A DNA stretch of 64,000 nt from Fistulifera solaris (GCA_030295235.1 AP026143.1:434001-498000), one strand, 5' to 3'; numbered from the stretch's first letter, positions 1 to 10,933 are shown. Notes: generated by a model not told the origin, from the sequence alone. Translations and numbers: made by a program.

Positions 1-843
1 ATCTTCGACAATCGACTCCGTTTGCCTCCTCGTTTTCTGCGACTGCGCCGAATCAGAATCAGTATTACAATGGTTATCAAGCGGATGACTTATTTGAACA
101 AGCCTTTCGATCCTATGCATCGCGAACTGGTCCCTCGCATCGATTCTATACGACACGTGCATTCGGACGAGACGAAGGTTACAGTGCTGCGTTCTGGAGT
201 CCATCGGGGTTGAAGTCGGTCTACGAGCAGCGTGTTTCTATGTCTCTGTATGATTTGTACAATGGAGTATCCAAAGTGAAGTTTCGTTTACGAGAAAATG
301 CCTTTACGCGCTGTTGCGCCGCATTCCGGGGCGGTATCGGTTACGCCATTCTCTATCAGAGTCTTCTCTTTGTCATACCATTGTGGAGGATGACGAACCG
401 CTGGATTGCGCTACCGACGGCACTGGGATTATTCTACCAGCAAATACCCAAGCCTTTTGAGAACGAGTCATTTGACGCAAAAATAGAAGCTGGATACAAA
501 GCTGGTACGAGACTCACGTTTCAACCAACAGACCCTCGTATTCAAGTCGTTTTCATTTTGGAAGAAGAAAAAGCACCCCGTGTATCGACGAGTGGGTGAC
601 GACTTACACGTCGAGTACAGACTTTCGTATACCGAGGCGAAGAATGGTTGCACCGTTTCACTAGAAACACTCCGCGCCACGGAATCGTCGATTGAGATTG
701 TGTTGGAACCGGATGCAATTCAAAAGACGGGGCAGGTTCTGGTCATCAAAGGACAAGGATGGCCTCGGCGTAAAACGGCTGATTTCGGTAATTTAATCGT
801 ACACTTTACTTTGGTCAAGTCGAAAAAGAAAACGAGGGTTTAA
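1..843 (+). CDS. DnaJ/HSP40 C-terminal region, 5' end outside window, frame break at 568-572
   Basis: This is the substrate-binding part of a DNAJB-type co-chaperone; the J domain lies upstream of the window. The reading starts in frame 3 with a linker (DDLFEQAFRSY) and enters the first C-terminal beta domain (VSMSLYDLYNGVSKVKF, then IEAGYKAGTRLTF). It then needs frame 1 for HPVYRRVGDDLHVEYRLSYT, VLVIKGQGWPR and the final GNLIVHFTLV before the stop at 841-843. The frame change falls on an A5 run at 568-572 and is repaired by removing one A, so a sequencing or assembly error is likely. Between the two halves of the first beta domain there is an extra stretch of about 45 residues with two hydrophobic segments (around GYAILYQSLLFVIPLW and WIALPTALGLFYQQI), which ordinary DNAJB proteins lack. 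That suggests a membrane-anchored form. The family call is firm; the compartment is unknown. The gene converges on the RND gene at 1265. Confidence 0.75.
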
Positions 844-1264
844 AGGAAATGGTATGCACTTTATTGTTGTTCTGTTCGCCTCGACTGAGATTTAGTCATT
901 AACCTTTGTCGAACGCCGAACGTGACATTGGCAAAAGCTTGGGAACGAAGGCATACGAGCAAAACCTCACTTATACCATGCATCCATGTATCCCTTTTCT
1001 TGTTTCTTTTGGGTCTTTGCAAATGCCAATCAGGCGATGCGCCCTCTCGGCGCAAGTGTATATTCCTTTCCAAGGTATCAGTCATTGAGCTGTCACAAGC
1101 TGAGCTAACGATAGTGTCGCCGAAGCTACTTGGTATGATAGGCGAAAAGGCTTATATGTATCACACATCCTTACTTGTTAAAATATGAATCTGTGCAGAT
1201 ATACTTCTCACTGGTTGCACCTCTCAGACATATAGATTGACATGAACTACAACACAAGCTCATC
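844..1264. other. Convergent intergenic region
   Basis: This is a 421-nt gap between the converging DnaJ and RND genes. The short ORFs on both strands show no recognisable protein signature. It probably holds both 3' UTRs; nothing else is seen. Confidence 0.5.
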
Positions 1265-4200
1265 CTAGTCATCATCTTTATCTTCGGCTTCGGCCCCAAC
1301 CTCATTTTCCTTCTGGGTTTCAATTCCAGCATCAACTTCTTCTTGATCAGGCGTCACTTCCTCACTTTCAATATCTTTGGCTTTATCACTTTGTGGTGCG
1401 ACCTCGCTCGAATCTCCCATTTTTAGGACGTCAAAGTCCAAGTAGCACAGAATAACCGGCACAAACCAGCAGCCCATGAAATATGTGACGAACATGACGA
1501 TTAAAAGTGGCTTGAAGAAAAACTTCAAATTAAACTCGAATTCCGTGAAAGCCAAGCAGATGACTCCTATCGTTGATGAAACGAAAGACATGAACATGGG
1601 TAGCATGAGGGCCTCCATAGCGTGCTCTACTCGATCAACGCTGGACTTGATGTTATTGGTTGCGCGCATCCAGCGAGAGACGGTGTGCACAGAGTATTCG
1701 ACAGCAAAGCCGACCGATAGAACGAACGACATCATCGAGAAGCCCGTCAAGTTCACGCCAATTAGGCTTGAAATACCAACAACAGGGACTAGCGTAAAAA
1801 TAATCGTCATGAGAATCAGCAACGACCCGACGAGGCTAGCAACGAGTGCCTTTCCCGCAGAATGTCGACTATGCAAAAACGTTCCAAGAAGGAAGAAGAA
1901 TGCAATGACAAATCCCGCAGCGGACGCATATCCGCCCAATTCGCACAATACTGGGAAGAGCTCTTCGTACTGAGACCAATAGTCGTAGGGAATGCCGGTC
2001 ATCCAGCAATGAATATCTTCGTTTTTGTCGCAAATTGCTCGCGTCTGCTTGATCATACTCAATGTATCCTCGTGGCTGAACAAGTCAAAAGCAAACATAG
2101 AGGGACCGAAAGTCATGGGAAGGGGATAGATGAGCTCGGCGTCGTTGAAGAAGACACCGTCACAAGGCTTTGATGTCGCAGTATCTGGTTCAGCTAGAAG
2201 ATTTCCTCCGTCGCCGGTGATATTGCGCCATCTTGTGAGACAGAACACCCACTTGTCATCTGACCAGCCCTCAATGACTGGACAAAACGTCTGATTTCCA
2301 GCAGAGTCTAGCGAAAGTCCCAATTTTGAGAGATCAGACTCGAACATCTCTTGACCTGGACGACAGATGCCACCTTCATACGATACGCATGTATCGTCGA
2401 TCAACGGCCGAATGTTCTTAACACGCAGACCGAGGTCATTTGGAACCCATGTGCCAGAGCAAGTACTTTCTTCGTCACCCTCTTTGAATACTTGATCTGA
2501 ACCACAGGCGCGAACATCAAAGTCTTGGCGGTCAAAATTGTCACTACAGTGACCTGTTGTCCAAAGAGCAAAGTCTGCCATCCAAAGCTGTTTGGTGTCG
2601 ATCTGAGATACATACTGTGACTCGACAACATCCTCAAACTGCTTGATCATGCCCATTTGGATGCTCGGGGCCTTGTAATCAATAGGACCCCACCTAATTC
2701 CGATGGACCAAGAGGCCAATTCTTCGGTTCGCAGCTCAGCCCAAAGACCTGCTGGATTAGACTTGGGGAAGAAGTCCTCAAGACCTAGACCGATGTGCCT
2801 ATCTTGAACGCCCCATATTCCTATGGCGAATGTCGCTAAAGCCATGCTGACAATAATGGCGTGCACAACAGAGCGAACGCCACGGTTTGCCGAAAACAGA
2901 ATCTTCTTGTAGAAAGATTCGTAGAGTACAGTTTGACGGAAGTCTTCGTGCGCGACGTGACTTTCGTGGCCCGACTCGTTCTTGATGCAAAACAGGATGT
3001 CTGCCCTGCCTTCTTTTTGTCGCATCATGTCGTAATAGCAATATGCAGGAAAGCAAAACATCACAGAGATATACAATGCGATGACACAGTAGCACGCTAC
3101 TCGGGCAGTCAAGTAGACCGCCGGGATATCGGAGACGTTTAGTATGGCGAACATGGAGGCATTCATCAAAGAAGTCATAGTAACCGGAATGGTAACTTCA
3201 TGCATTGCGGCAAGCCAGTTTCTGTCTTTGTAACCACGCTGCTGTTTCAAGGCAAGGAGAATGATGTAAACATCATCGACGCCAAGCCCGATGATGACAA
3301 AAGGCAGGGTCCAAGCGATTGACTGCAATACAAACCTTTTAGTGGACGATGAAAGAGTTCACAATTTTTGCGTTTTCTTTACTTACCACATTGATTTTGA
3401 TACCGATCAACAAGCTGAATCCGAGCGCAGCAAAATACGAAAGCACGACAAGCGTCACCCCGATGAGCGTGACCAGAACTCTGGACTCTACTGCGTTCGA
3501 TGAAATTAGGCAAAATGCCGAAAAGACGGCGACCAAAACAATAGCAATGAAAGTCAGACGAGTGTTGTCAAGACTGATGTCTTCTAGCATGCGACCTGTC
3601 GATCCAACCACGTCCCCGCTATCGTCGAAGAAACCCACAAACTGTACGTCTCCTGCTTGGCTGTCGTCCCAACCCTCCACCCACGACTCTTCCATGGCCT
3701 CTTTATACATGTAAAGAATCTCTTCGGCATCTTCCGTGGTGATGTCGACTGGGCCGCCTGGACGATTACAGTTTTTGACTCGCTGAACAATATCCTTAGG
3801 AAGGAGAGCAGCATAAATTGACTGAAGAACTCGTACTTCCGTCAAAGAATTTTCTTGGTCGTACTCTCCGATGCCAGGTGTAGCACCCCCGATAAGAAGG
3901 TTTCTGTCGACGGGCCCTAATGAAGTTCCCTCATCGATATTAAACACTTCTCGTGACGCTCCTTTGAGAATGCTTTCGTCAGACTGATTTGTGAACGAGA
4001 ACCTTGACCCGCCGAGCGTATATCCACAGCCAGCTCCTGTCGTCCAAGAATAGGGGTCGTCTTCACCTTGTTTGACATCCAAGAATGCTGGTGAAGAAAT
4101 CAACAGATCGTACCACATCCGTGCAAAATGTTGCTTGCTGTACTCTGTACCGGGAGTACCAGGATTTGTGGAGCTTGGAACATTGAAGGGAGTGCACCAT

Positions 4201-5844
4201 GATTGCGACACTTGCGTTGCTGCCTCAGCTGATTGGGTGTCAAACTCCTCGCTAGGAGTGTCGGATCCTGGAAGAGGCTCGTTTGCGCAAACTGTGTACA
4301 AATACAAATTAGCAACAGTTCGGCTTTGTCACTGACATTCCAATGTACACACTTACCTGTTCCCTCATTAGCCGGAGTCAGACTCGCCATGAACCACGAA
4401 TAAACCGGATCAACAGCAACCATCGTCTGCCATTCCGCAGAATCGGGGTCGGCAAATCCATCCTGCGTAAATACGGGACTCCAGGTTGCATCTTTGCCGT
4501 AATTTGCAGCATCAACGAACATCGCAGTGCTGAATGGCTCTCCGCTCATGTCGATACCCGAGCCCGACACAGGGAACAACGAAGCTGCATTAGTCTGGCC
4601 GAACATGCTACCACCTGTAGCGGCGTTTGACCAGAAGGGGAACGGAGCGCCTGCTCCATTCAAAGAACTAAAGGGACCATCGGCATGATTCAGAAGCGCC
4701 TGCTTGGCAACGTCTTCGGTAACGTCCGCGGCCCGAGACGGGCAAGTCAAGCCTAGAGTATCTGCAGCACCTTGACACGCTTCGATGAGCGGATCAAAGA
4801 GAGCATAGTTTTCCACGTAACTACTGGCTCCGAGCTCGCTGTACAAGCCACGCAACACGAGATACTTGTAAAACTCGGCGACATCGTCGGCGGTGACGCT
4901 CGAGGCAAGCTCGTCGAGCTTGGCTGAGAGATCGTCTAGTTCAGCCTTTTTGGCAGCATTGCCTTCCCCCAAAGAAGCGCTGTGACGTTTTAATTCTGCA
5001 CTCAAGACAGTAAAGGTAGGCTGCACTAGTGCGTGCATACCGGCAATCTTCTCGTCGTAAGTCGCTTCAATGCACATGCGGCATGGGTGATTCATTTCCA
5101 TATTGCCGATATCAGCAAACAGAGCGAGAGGATTGGTGGCTCGACCGAGCAACACCGTAAAGCACTCGGAACGGCAATCTTGTGTCATAACTCCAAAGCG
5201 AGGCACACGCGGAGAGACAAGACCTCTCTGAATGGCGAGATACCAAGCAGCTCGATCCAAGGGAGTGAACGTCCAGCGAGCTTCTTCAAACAAATCCATG
5301 GGAGACAAGCGGAGGCAGGGAAATTGGTAGGGAGCTTCATTGACAGCACACAAGTCGTCCCACGTATACGTGACGCCCTTGTAAGTGATCTGTAGTGAAT
5401 ATCAGCGAAGCATTTAGTTAATCATGTCATTTGTCGTTTCAATGCATCACAAGGACTTACCGTAGTGTTTTCGGTGGCTTCCATTCGAGCACGGATCTCT
5501 TCCAGACGATCTTTCGTCATGATATTCTTGTCGTCACGCGAGACGGAAAGTGCGGCAAAGGTCGATGCACCCAAGTCGTCGGCCCCGTAGCGTTTTGCAT
5601 AGTCTTGATCTTTGGCGTAGTCGCCGTTGCGCGGAATCCAAATGTTAGCAACCTTGTCTTCGACACGGTCCTCCACCGTCCATCCGAATCCGATCAAGAA
5701 CGCAAAGGCAATGGGAACCATAATCAAAAAGGGAATGGGGTACTTCAACATGAAGTGAAAGAACGGATTGCCTTCTTTACGTCCGTCCGCATTGTCGTCG
5801 ACGTCTTGCTTCAACGAGTTTTCTTCTTGAGAAGACGACGACAT
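1265..5844 (-). CDS. Patched/NPC1-type RND permease with sterol-sensing domain, 4 exons
   Basis: This is a large membrane protein of the eukaryotic RND superfamily (Patched, Dispatched, NPC1), which moves sterols or other lipids across membranes using an ion gradient. Exons on the minus strand are 5844-5461, 5389-4357, 4291-3387 and 3322-1265. The introns (71, 65 and 64 nt) all have GTAAGT donors and AG acceptors, and splicing gives 1459 residues. One TM segment follows the cytoplasmic N-terminus (IPFLIMVPIAFAFLIGFGW). A large extracytoplasmic domain follows. The sterol-sensing domain runs across the exon 3/4 junction and holds the TM4 motif GLGVDDVYII. A second extracytoplasmic domain is followed by a second TM bundle with the matching TM10 motif (GFAVEYSVHTV). 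The paired GxxxD/E motifs are the proton-relay positions known for RND proteins. The C-terminus is an acidic cytoplasmic tail. The substrate is unknown, and the NPC1 N-terminal sterol-binding domain is not apparent. Confidence 0.9.
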
Positions 5845-6645
5845 GGTTCGGTGCTGGCGAGCTATTGAATACCTCTTTCTCTTTTATTTGCTTTCAGTCA
5901 AATCCTGGGGTTCAGCAAAGGCTGCTTGCGTTTTTATGACGATGAAAGAAAAAGATATCAAAGTGAATAAAGTTTCACAGAAGGTAAAGTGTCAAGTGTC
6001 AAGAAGACAAAGCCAAAGACGACGGCAAGAAAGATCGAAATGGAGAACTGCAACCAAAAGTGGTTCTTAGTACTTGACGGAAGATAGTAAACTGTAAACG
6101 CTATTTGCACATAGACAGCGAATGCATTCTTTGCACGTCAGCTTCGCATAGTACTCAATGACCTATACCAGGTTTTTAATCACGTATCCGTGCCGTCTAC
6201 TGATTCACTATAGAACAGGAGATCCAAACACGAGTCGACTGCTGAGTATCCATAACCCACTGCCAAACCGGTCCCGGTTCTCTGACAGATGTCCACACGG
6301 GACTCGAGCCTTCGTAGAGCTGAGTGACGCACCTCAGTATCCGATTCAAAGTAGTAAGACGGTTATTGTGCAGTTAGATAAAGATCGAGCGTTGGATTTT
6401 GCGGTGGAATCATAGAAATCATAGGAGTTATTACTCCTATGGTGGAATGGTGGAAGAATGAAATTTTGTCAAAAAAATAAAAGATCGAGCATGAAGCATG
6501 ATAAACAAGACGATGACAGGTAAAGACCAATATCCTCGCAATGGAATGATACTTAAAAGTTTGTCGGAATGAAGGGACTCATTAGGCAGTGATTGACAAA
6601 GAAGGCAGCAGTACTTACTCAATTTTTGACAAACTCGGAGACATC
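5845..6645. other. Divergent intergenic region
   Basis: These 800 nt separate the 5' end of the RND gene (minus) from the GNAT gene (plus), so both promoters should lie here. A/T-rich runs and the hairpin at 6420-6441 are the only structure seen. ORFs of 61-85 codons inside show no family signature. Confidence 0.5.
6420..6441. repeat. Perfect 9-bp inverted repeat, 4-nt loop
   Basis: The arms are CATAGGAGT (6420-6428) and ACTCCTATG (6433-6441), separated by TATT. It lies about 200 nt upstream of the GNAT start. It could be an RNA hairpin or a dyad binding site; there is no evidence for either. Confidence 0.6.
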
Positions 6646-7188
6646 ATGACGCCTGAACGCACGGAAGAGACGCATATTTACATTCCGCGCTCGATGGCAA
6701 GAGAGACTATGATCGCTCTGGTCAATCTTGTCAATGACGTGTACGATGTTGCGGAAGAAAATATGTGGAAGGAAACGGGCGTCCGTACGAATCTTTCGGA
6801 AATCGAGTCGTTAATCCAAGAAGGACGACTCATGGTCGTCGAACGAGACATTAAAATCATCGGACTCGTGAAATTAAGCAAGATTGACAAAGACACGGGT
6901 GAACTGGGAATGCTCGTGGTAGATCCTAGCGCAAGAAGGCAAAACTTGGGACGAAGACTGGTCGAATCTGCCGAGGCGTGGGCGAAAGGTGAAGGCTTCC
7001 ATACAATGCAGTTGCAGCTTTTAACACCACGAACATGGAAGCACCCAACAAAAGAGTTACTCAAAGAGTGGTATTCGAGAATGGGATATACTGCTCAATG
7101 TTCTGCTAGCTTTGAAGAAGATTATCCCGATCTCGTCAATTTACTGGCGTGCGAGTGCGACTTGACAACCTGGACCAAACCTATCTAG
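6646..7188 (+). CDS. GNAT-family N-acetyltransferase
   Basis: A 180-residue single-exon protein of the GCN5-related acetyltransferase fold, which transfers acetyl from acetyl-CoA to an amine. The first in-frame ATG is at 6646 (MTPERTEETHIYIP); the open frame upstream has no ATG. Strand beta-4 and the acetyl-CoA loop are clear: ELGMLVVDPSARRQNLGRRL contains the R/Q-x-x-G-x-R pyrophosphate loop. It is followed by an acidic helix and the terminal part with WYSRMGYTAQCSASF, typical of small cytosolic GNATs that act on small molecules or peptides. No targeting peptide is evident. The substrate cannot be read from the sequence. Confidence 0.8.
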   Translation: MTPERTEETHIYIPRSMARETMIALVNLVNDVYDVAEENMWKETGVRTNLSEIESLIQEGRLMVVERDIKIIGLVKLSKIDKDTGELGMLVVDPSARRQNLGRRLVESAEAWAKGEGFHTMQLQLLTPRTWKHPTKELLKEWYSRMGYTAQCSASFEEDYPDLVNLLACECDLTTWTKPI

Positions 7189-7319
7189 CTAGTGTTTACG
7201 GTGCTATACACAACTGGCTCGAGCCTCAACACGTTTATAAAACAATCATATCATTTTACCAGAGAGAATTAAATGTAAACAAATTTGTCTTTAAGGCAAT
7301 TAACAAAGCCTGCGTCGGT
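7189..7319. other. Short convergent gap
   Basis: This gap of 131 nt lies between the converging GNAT and URI genes and is A/T-rich. Nothing else is seen. Confidence 0.4.
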
Positions 7320-8410
7320 CTATTGCTGATGATGTAGTTGCTGCCGCTCCATGGCAAATCGCGAAAGTCTCTTTACAGGAGCCGGTTGCTGTACTTGTGG
7401 TTCGGGCTTACGGTTTCCAGCTCCCACAATCGGTCGCGAAGGATTTCGTGTGAGGGAAGCTACCGAAATCTCACCGATGCGAGGGATTTCTCGGATTTCA
7501 TTTGCATCGTCACCAAACCGCACCCTTGCACTCGTCTCCACCTTGTTTTGCGACTCCTCGACTTTGTCTTGTGTACCGTGTTCCTGAATGACACCCGAAA
7601 AAACGCTTTTGGAAATGGGCTTTGCAGCGACTGGTGCGGTTCTCCTATCCTTGTTGGTATCGGTTGATTGGACCGGTGTCTCGGATGATTCTTTGCGTCG
7701 TTCTTTGTTTAACTTATTTGACGGAGCAACGACTGGTTTCTTTTTGTTTTGGAGCTTGTATTCAAAAAACCTTTGTTCCAGCCACTCTTCTGATTGCTCT
7801 TCTTCATGACTTTGGATGCGGGCGGTCTAGTTTCGTCCTCTTCTAAACGAGCCAGTTCCTCCAGTCGAGCCGCCAAGGCATCGTATTCTCCATCCGACAA
7901 AGCTTTTAAAGAAGAAACAGGGATTTCTTCGACCGGTTCTTCCGTAGAGGATGCTGTCATGGCGGGCGGTAACGTCTCTTCTTGAACGACTTCGGGATGC
8001 TGGCGGAGATACTCCAAATGTTGTGATACATTGACGGCTTCGGCTTTGAGTTCATTTCCGGATGCATCGATTTCTTCTCGAATTTCAAAATAGGGTAAAA
8101 TGTTGCTGTGATGACTGGTCGGCTTGCTTGCCTTGGGAGGTGGAGCCTTTTTGCGGTTCGAGTTTTGATCCATTTCGTCTTGTAGTCGAGCTAACGCCTC
8201 TGTTCTCGATATTATTACAGCCTCCGTTGCCCCGCTGCTTTTTGCTGGAACGAATGTGACCATTTCCTCTTCTTCGCTCTTTTCGGGTTGTAGAAATCCT
8301 GGCACAAGGGCTTTCGTTCCGAGAGGCACCAGCACGGACCGACCCGATAAAGGTTGTCGCAATTGGTCACGAACATCACGTAGTTGTTCGAACGTTAAGG
8401 GATTTGTCAT
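7320..8410 (-). CDS. URI1: URI-like unconventional prefoldin (RPB5 interactor), one frame break near 7800-7832
   Basis: Unconventional prefoldin RPB5 interactor proteins combine a prefoldin alpha-type domain with an acidic tail and help assemble RNA polymerases and TOR-linked complexes. The N-terminal 75 residues carry the prefoldin hairpin signature (VLVPLGTKALVPGFL) followed by a coiled-coil stretch. The middle is acidic (DGEYDALAARLEELARLEED). The C-terminal region in the neighbouring frame begins EEEQSEEWLEQRFFEYKL and contains SVFSGVIQEH, resembling the short URI box, and ends in RLSRFAMERQQ. Adding one base between about 7800 and 7832 (short C and A runs) restores a 363-residue protein. 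The first frame alone would stop at 7709. URI is the best match by domain order; another prefoldin-like protein is possible. Its 5' side faces the palindrome array. Confidence 0.65.
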
Positions 8411-8598
8411 AGCTGCGGCGCTTCAAACTGTACACCCGACGAACACTCGCTACGAGGAAACACAAGAAGCAACCACTTGGAATAAGACAAATGAGATCAA
8501 GGAATACTCTGTAATTAATTATTGGGGCAGGCGCCTGCTACGGGTTGGGAGTACTACATATTTGTGCAAACATGAAAAAATAACGGACACACTTTATC

Positions 8599-8910
8599 TT
8601 CCCAGAAAATCTGGGAATGTGGTGTTTCACGTTCCTATAAAATCTGGGAGAGTAGTTTTTCACGTTCCAGATATTCTGGGGAACTGGTGTTTCACGCTCC
8701 CACAAAATCTGGGAGCGTGATGTTTTCACGTTCCCATAAAATCTGGGTAGGTGGTGTTTCGAGTTACCATAAAATCTGGGATGGTTGTTTTCAAGTTCCC
8801 AGAAAATCTGGGAAAGTGGTTTTCACGAACCCAAAAAATTGGACATGGTGTTTCAAGTTCCCAGAAAATTTGGGCTAATGGTGTTTTCAAGTCCAAAGAG
8901 AATCTGGGGA
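8599..8910. repeat. Array of about ten 31-34-nt units centred on CCCAGAAAATCTGGG-type palindromes
   Basis: Ten consecutive units repeat every 31-34 nt. Each holds an imperfect palindrome of the form CCCAGAAAATCTGGG (variants CCATAAAATCTGGG, CCAGATATTCTGGG, CCCACAAAATCTGGG) separated by spacers like AGTGTGGTGTTTCACGTT. Both palindrome halves and spacers vary, so units have diverged. The array starts about 190 nt upstream of the URI start codon. It is not a CRISPR: the symmetric part is the variable-tolerant core and spacers are conserved rather than unique. Confidence 0.85.
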
Positions 8911-8967
8911 TGTGGCTTTCACGGCGGGCGGTGATCACAATAATGAAGAAGATAATGTTTGTTAGAA

Positions 8968-9706
8968 GTGGCAAATTCCAGAAATTCTGGAATTGCTATG
9001 TTTCTGATCATACAGAAATTCTGCGATTAGGTTTTTTCGATCATAATACCGAAATGCTGTGCAAATTCCAGAATTTCTGGGGACGTGGCATTGGATCCTA
9101 CCGAAATGCTGTGCACGTTCTAGAAATTCTGGGCACGGTGTTTTCGTTCATAACGGAAGAAAGTGCAAATTCCAGAACTTTTGGAATCGCTATATATCTG
9201 ATCATACAGATATTCTGTGGTGGTCCAGAAATTCTGGACCAGGATTTTTCGATCATACCAAAATGCTGTGCAAGTTCCAGAATATCTGGGGACGTGGCAT
9301 TGGATCCTACCGAAATGCTGTGCACGTTCTAGAAATTCTGGGCACGGTGTTTTCGTTCATAACGGAAGAAAGTGCAAATTCCAGAACTTCTGGAATCGCT
9401 ATATATCTGATCATACAGAAATTCTGTGGTGGTCCAGAAATTCTGGACCAAGTTTTTTCGATCATACCAAAATGCTGTACAAGTTCCAAAATATCTGGGG
9501 ACGTGGCATTGGATCCTACCGAAATGCTGTGCACCTTCTAGAAATTCTGGGCAAGGTGTTTTCGTTCATAACGGATGAAAGTGCAAATTTCAGAACTTCT
9601 GGAATCGCTATATATCTGATCATACAGAAATTCTGTTTTGGTCCAGAATTTCTGTACCAGGTTTTTTCGATCACCGAAATGCTATCGCGCGTTCGAGCCT
9701 CTAGTT
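8968..9706. repeat. 209-nt tandem repeat, about 3.6 copies, each with several TCTGGA-type palindromes
   Basis: Copies start at 8968 (195 nt), 9163, 9372 and 9581 (partial, decays after about 9670); the two inner spacings are exactly 209 nt. Each copy carries in order TTCCAGAACTTCTGGAA, ATACAGAAATTCTG, GGTCCAGAAATTCTGGACC, TTCCAGAATATCTGGG and TTCTAGAAATTCTGGG. The internal copies differ at only a few positions, so the block expanded more recently than the short-unit block next to it. Long ORFs on both strands here are by-products of the repeat. Confidence 0.9.
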
Positions 9707-9734
9707 GAAACTTGAAACACATTGTGTTTACACT

Positions 9735-9816
9735 TTCCCAGAATATCTGGGTATTTTAGGTTTTCACTTTCCCACAAAATCTGGGCATGCTGTTTTTTCA
9801 CACCCACAGAATATCT
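9735..9816. repeat. Three more short palindrome units
   Basis: Units TTCCCAGAATATCTGGG, TTCCCACAAAATCTGGG and CCCACAGAATATCTG recur every about 33-35 nt. They are the same type as the block at 8599-8910, so the 209-nt repeat appears to sit inside an older short-unit array. Confidence 0.75.
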
Positions 9817-10018
9817 GTAAGCATACGCTACGTTCCTGCGGTAACAGCAGCGTCGGAAAAAATAGACTTCGCGTCAATTATATAAAAAGAATAATAATGG
9901 ATAATGGATTGCAAAAATGCTCCTAATAATAAGAATAACGATGAATAATAATTGATAGCATTGAGATGAACGCCGTATTGCTTGAATTGAAAACAAAGGC
10001 GTTCAATATTTTTGCATT

Positions 10019-10933
10019 ATGCTCGTGCGTCATGCGAGACTACTGATTTTACCGCTGCTTCTTCCCGAAGCAGCTTGTCTTTCATTCCTTCACGCACGCA
10101 GGATATCCTCTCGAATACGACATCACTGTGCGAACGCATTCTTGCAATCAATTCTCGTTCCATTGGCTATCACTGCTGTCGCCATTCCGGCACACGCCGA
10201 AGTAGCACCGCAATCCACAGTTCATGCATGGCAGTTCGAGAATGGTGCGGTGGTGATCCCTGATCCATTTTTGTTTGCCGAAAAAGTGTTGCACCAGCCA
10301 CGACTTTTAGGAAGCGGAGGAGGAGGTGCTGTTCTTGCTTTGACACAGGACAACGGGCGATCGTATGCTGTCAAGACGAGTTGGTCATCGAGTACGGAAT
10401 CGATTGAAAAGGAATGTCGCGTATTACAGCATTTGGAGGACAAGCACGTGACCGGTGTCGAACGATGTTTAGGAGTGCAGTCATACATTAGTGAAGACGA
10501 ATCCGATGCGCGTCGTGCCATGATCTTGTTGGAACCAGTGATGGAAGGGCCTATCGCCGCATCGCTTTCCGATTTATCGCCCCCCTTGCAGTCGCATGCT
10601 GTGGAAATGATTTTGAAAACGACGATACAGATCCTATCGGCGAACGTGGCTGTCACCGATGTACAAGTGCTGATTTCGCAAGAGACTGGTGATGTCTTGT
10701 TCATCGATTTCAGTGAAGCGCGGATACTTCCCTCTTCCAGCAACTCGTTTATGCAGCAAGCTCTCCTTTCCAATTTTGTCCAAGAAGTTTCTGCTTTGAT
10801 TCCAAAAGATCAAGAGGTTCTTGCCGCTCGGATCGTGTCGCAATTTGTGGAAGAGCAAAAGTCATTAGGACGGCCCCTGAGCACGCAGGCGTTGACGCTA
10901 TTAGAGGAACAATTCCTACTAGACGAGATATGA
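10019..10933 (+). CDS. Protein-kinase-like protein with thylakoid-lumen-type targeting
   Basis: A 304-residue protein with a divergent protein-kinase fold. The N-terminus has a hydrophobic signal (LLILPLLLPEAACLSF), a basic transit-like stretch (RRISSRIRHH) and a second hydrophobic segment ending in an AxA site (ILVPLAITAVAIPAHA). This is the layout of diatom thylakoid-lumen preproteins. The kinase part then shows a glycine-rich loop (GSGGGGAVLAL), the VAIK-type lysine (SYAVKTSW) and a helix-C glutamate region (EKECRVLQHL). It ends with DFSEA in place of DFG. No HRD loop is seen; the corresponding part reads VAVTDVQVLIS. It may be a pseudokinase or belong to an atypical kinase group. The lumen location is inferred; no substrate can be proposed. 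It is divergent from URI across the palindrome array. Confidence 0.6.
   Translation: MLVRHARLLILPLLLPEAACLSFLHARRISSRIRHHCANAFLQSILVPLAITAVAIPAHAEVAPQSTVHAWQFENGAVVIPDPFLFAEKVLHQPRLLGSGGGGAVLALTQDNGRSYAVKTSWSSSTESIEKECRVLQHLEDKHVTGVERCLGVQSYISEDESDARRAMILLEPVMEGPIAASLSDLSPPLQSHAVEMILKTTIQILSANVAVTDVQVLISQETGDVLFIDFSEARILPSSSNSFMQQALLSNFVQEVSALIPKDQEVLAARIVSQFVEEQKSLGRPLSTQALTLLEEQFLLDEI

Noticed and set aside
568-572. Programmed ribosomal frameshifting in the DnaJ gene
   Set aside because: No slippery heptamer with downstream structure stands out, and the same kind of break occurs in about twenty unrelated genes, which favours sequencing error.
9059-9708. ORFs of 160-193 codons in the left palindrome array
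   Set aside because: They repeat the same peptide in shifted frames because the unit is 209 nt, exist on both strands and have no family signature.
8599-9816. CRISPR array
   Set aside because: Spacers are as conserved as the palindromes, unit lengths vary, and no cas genes are present; the genome is eukaryotic.
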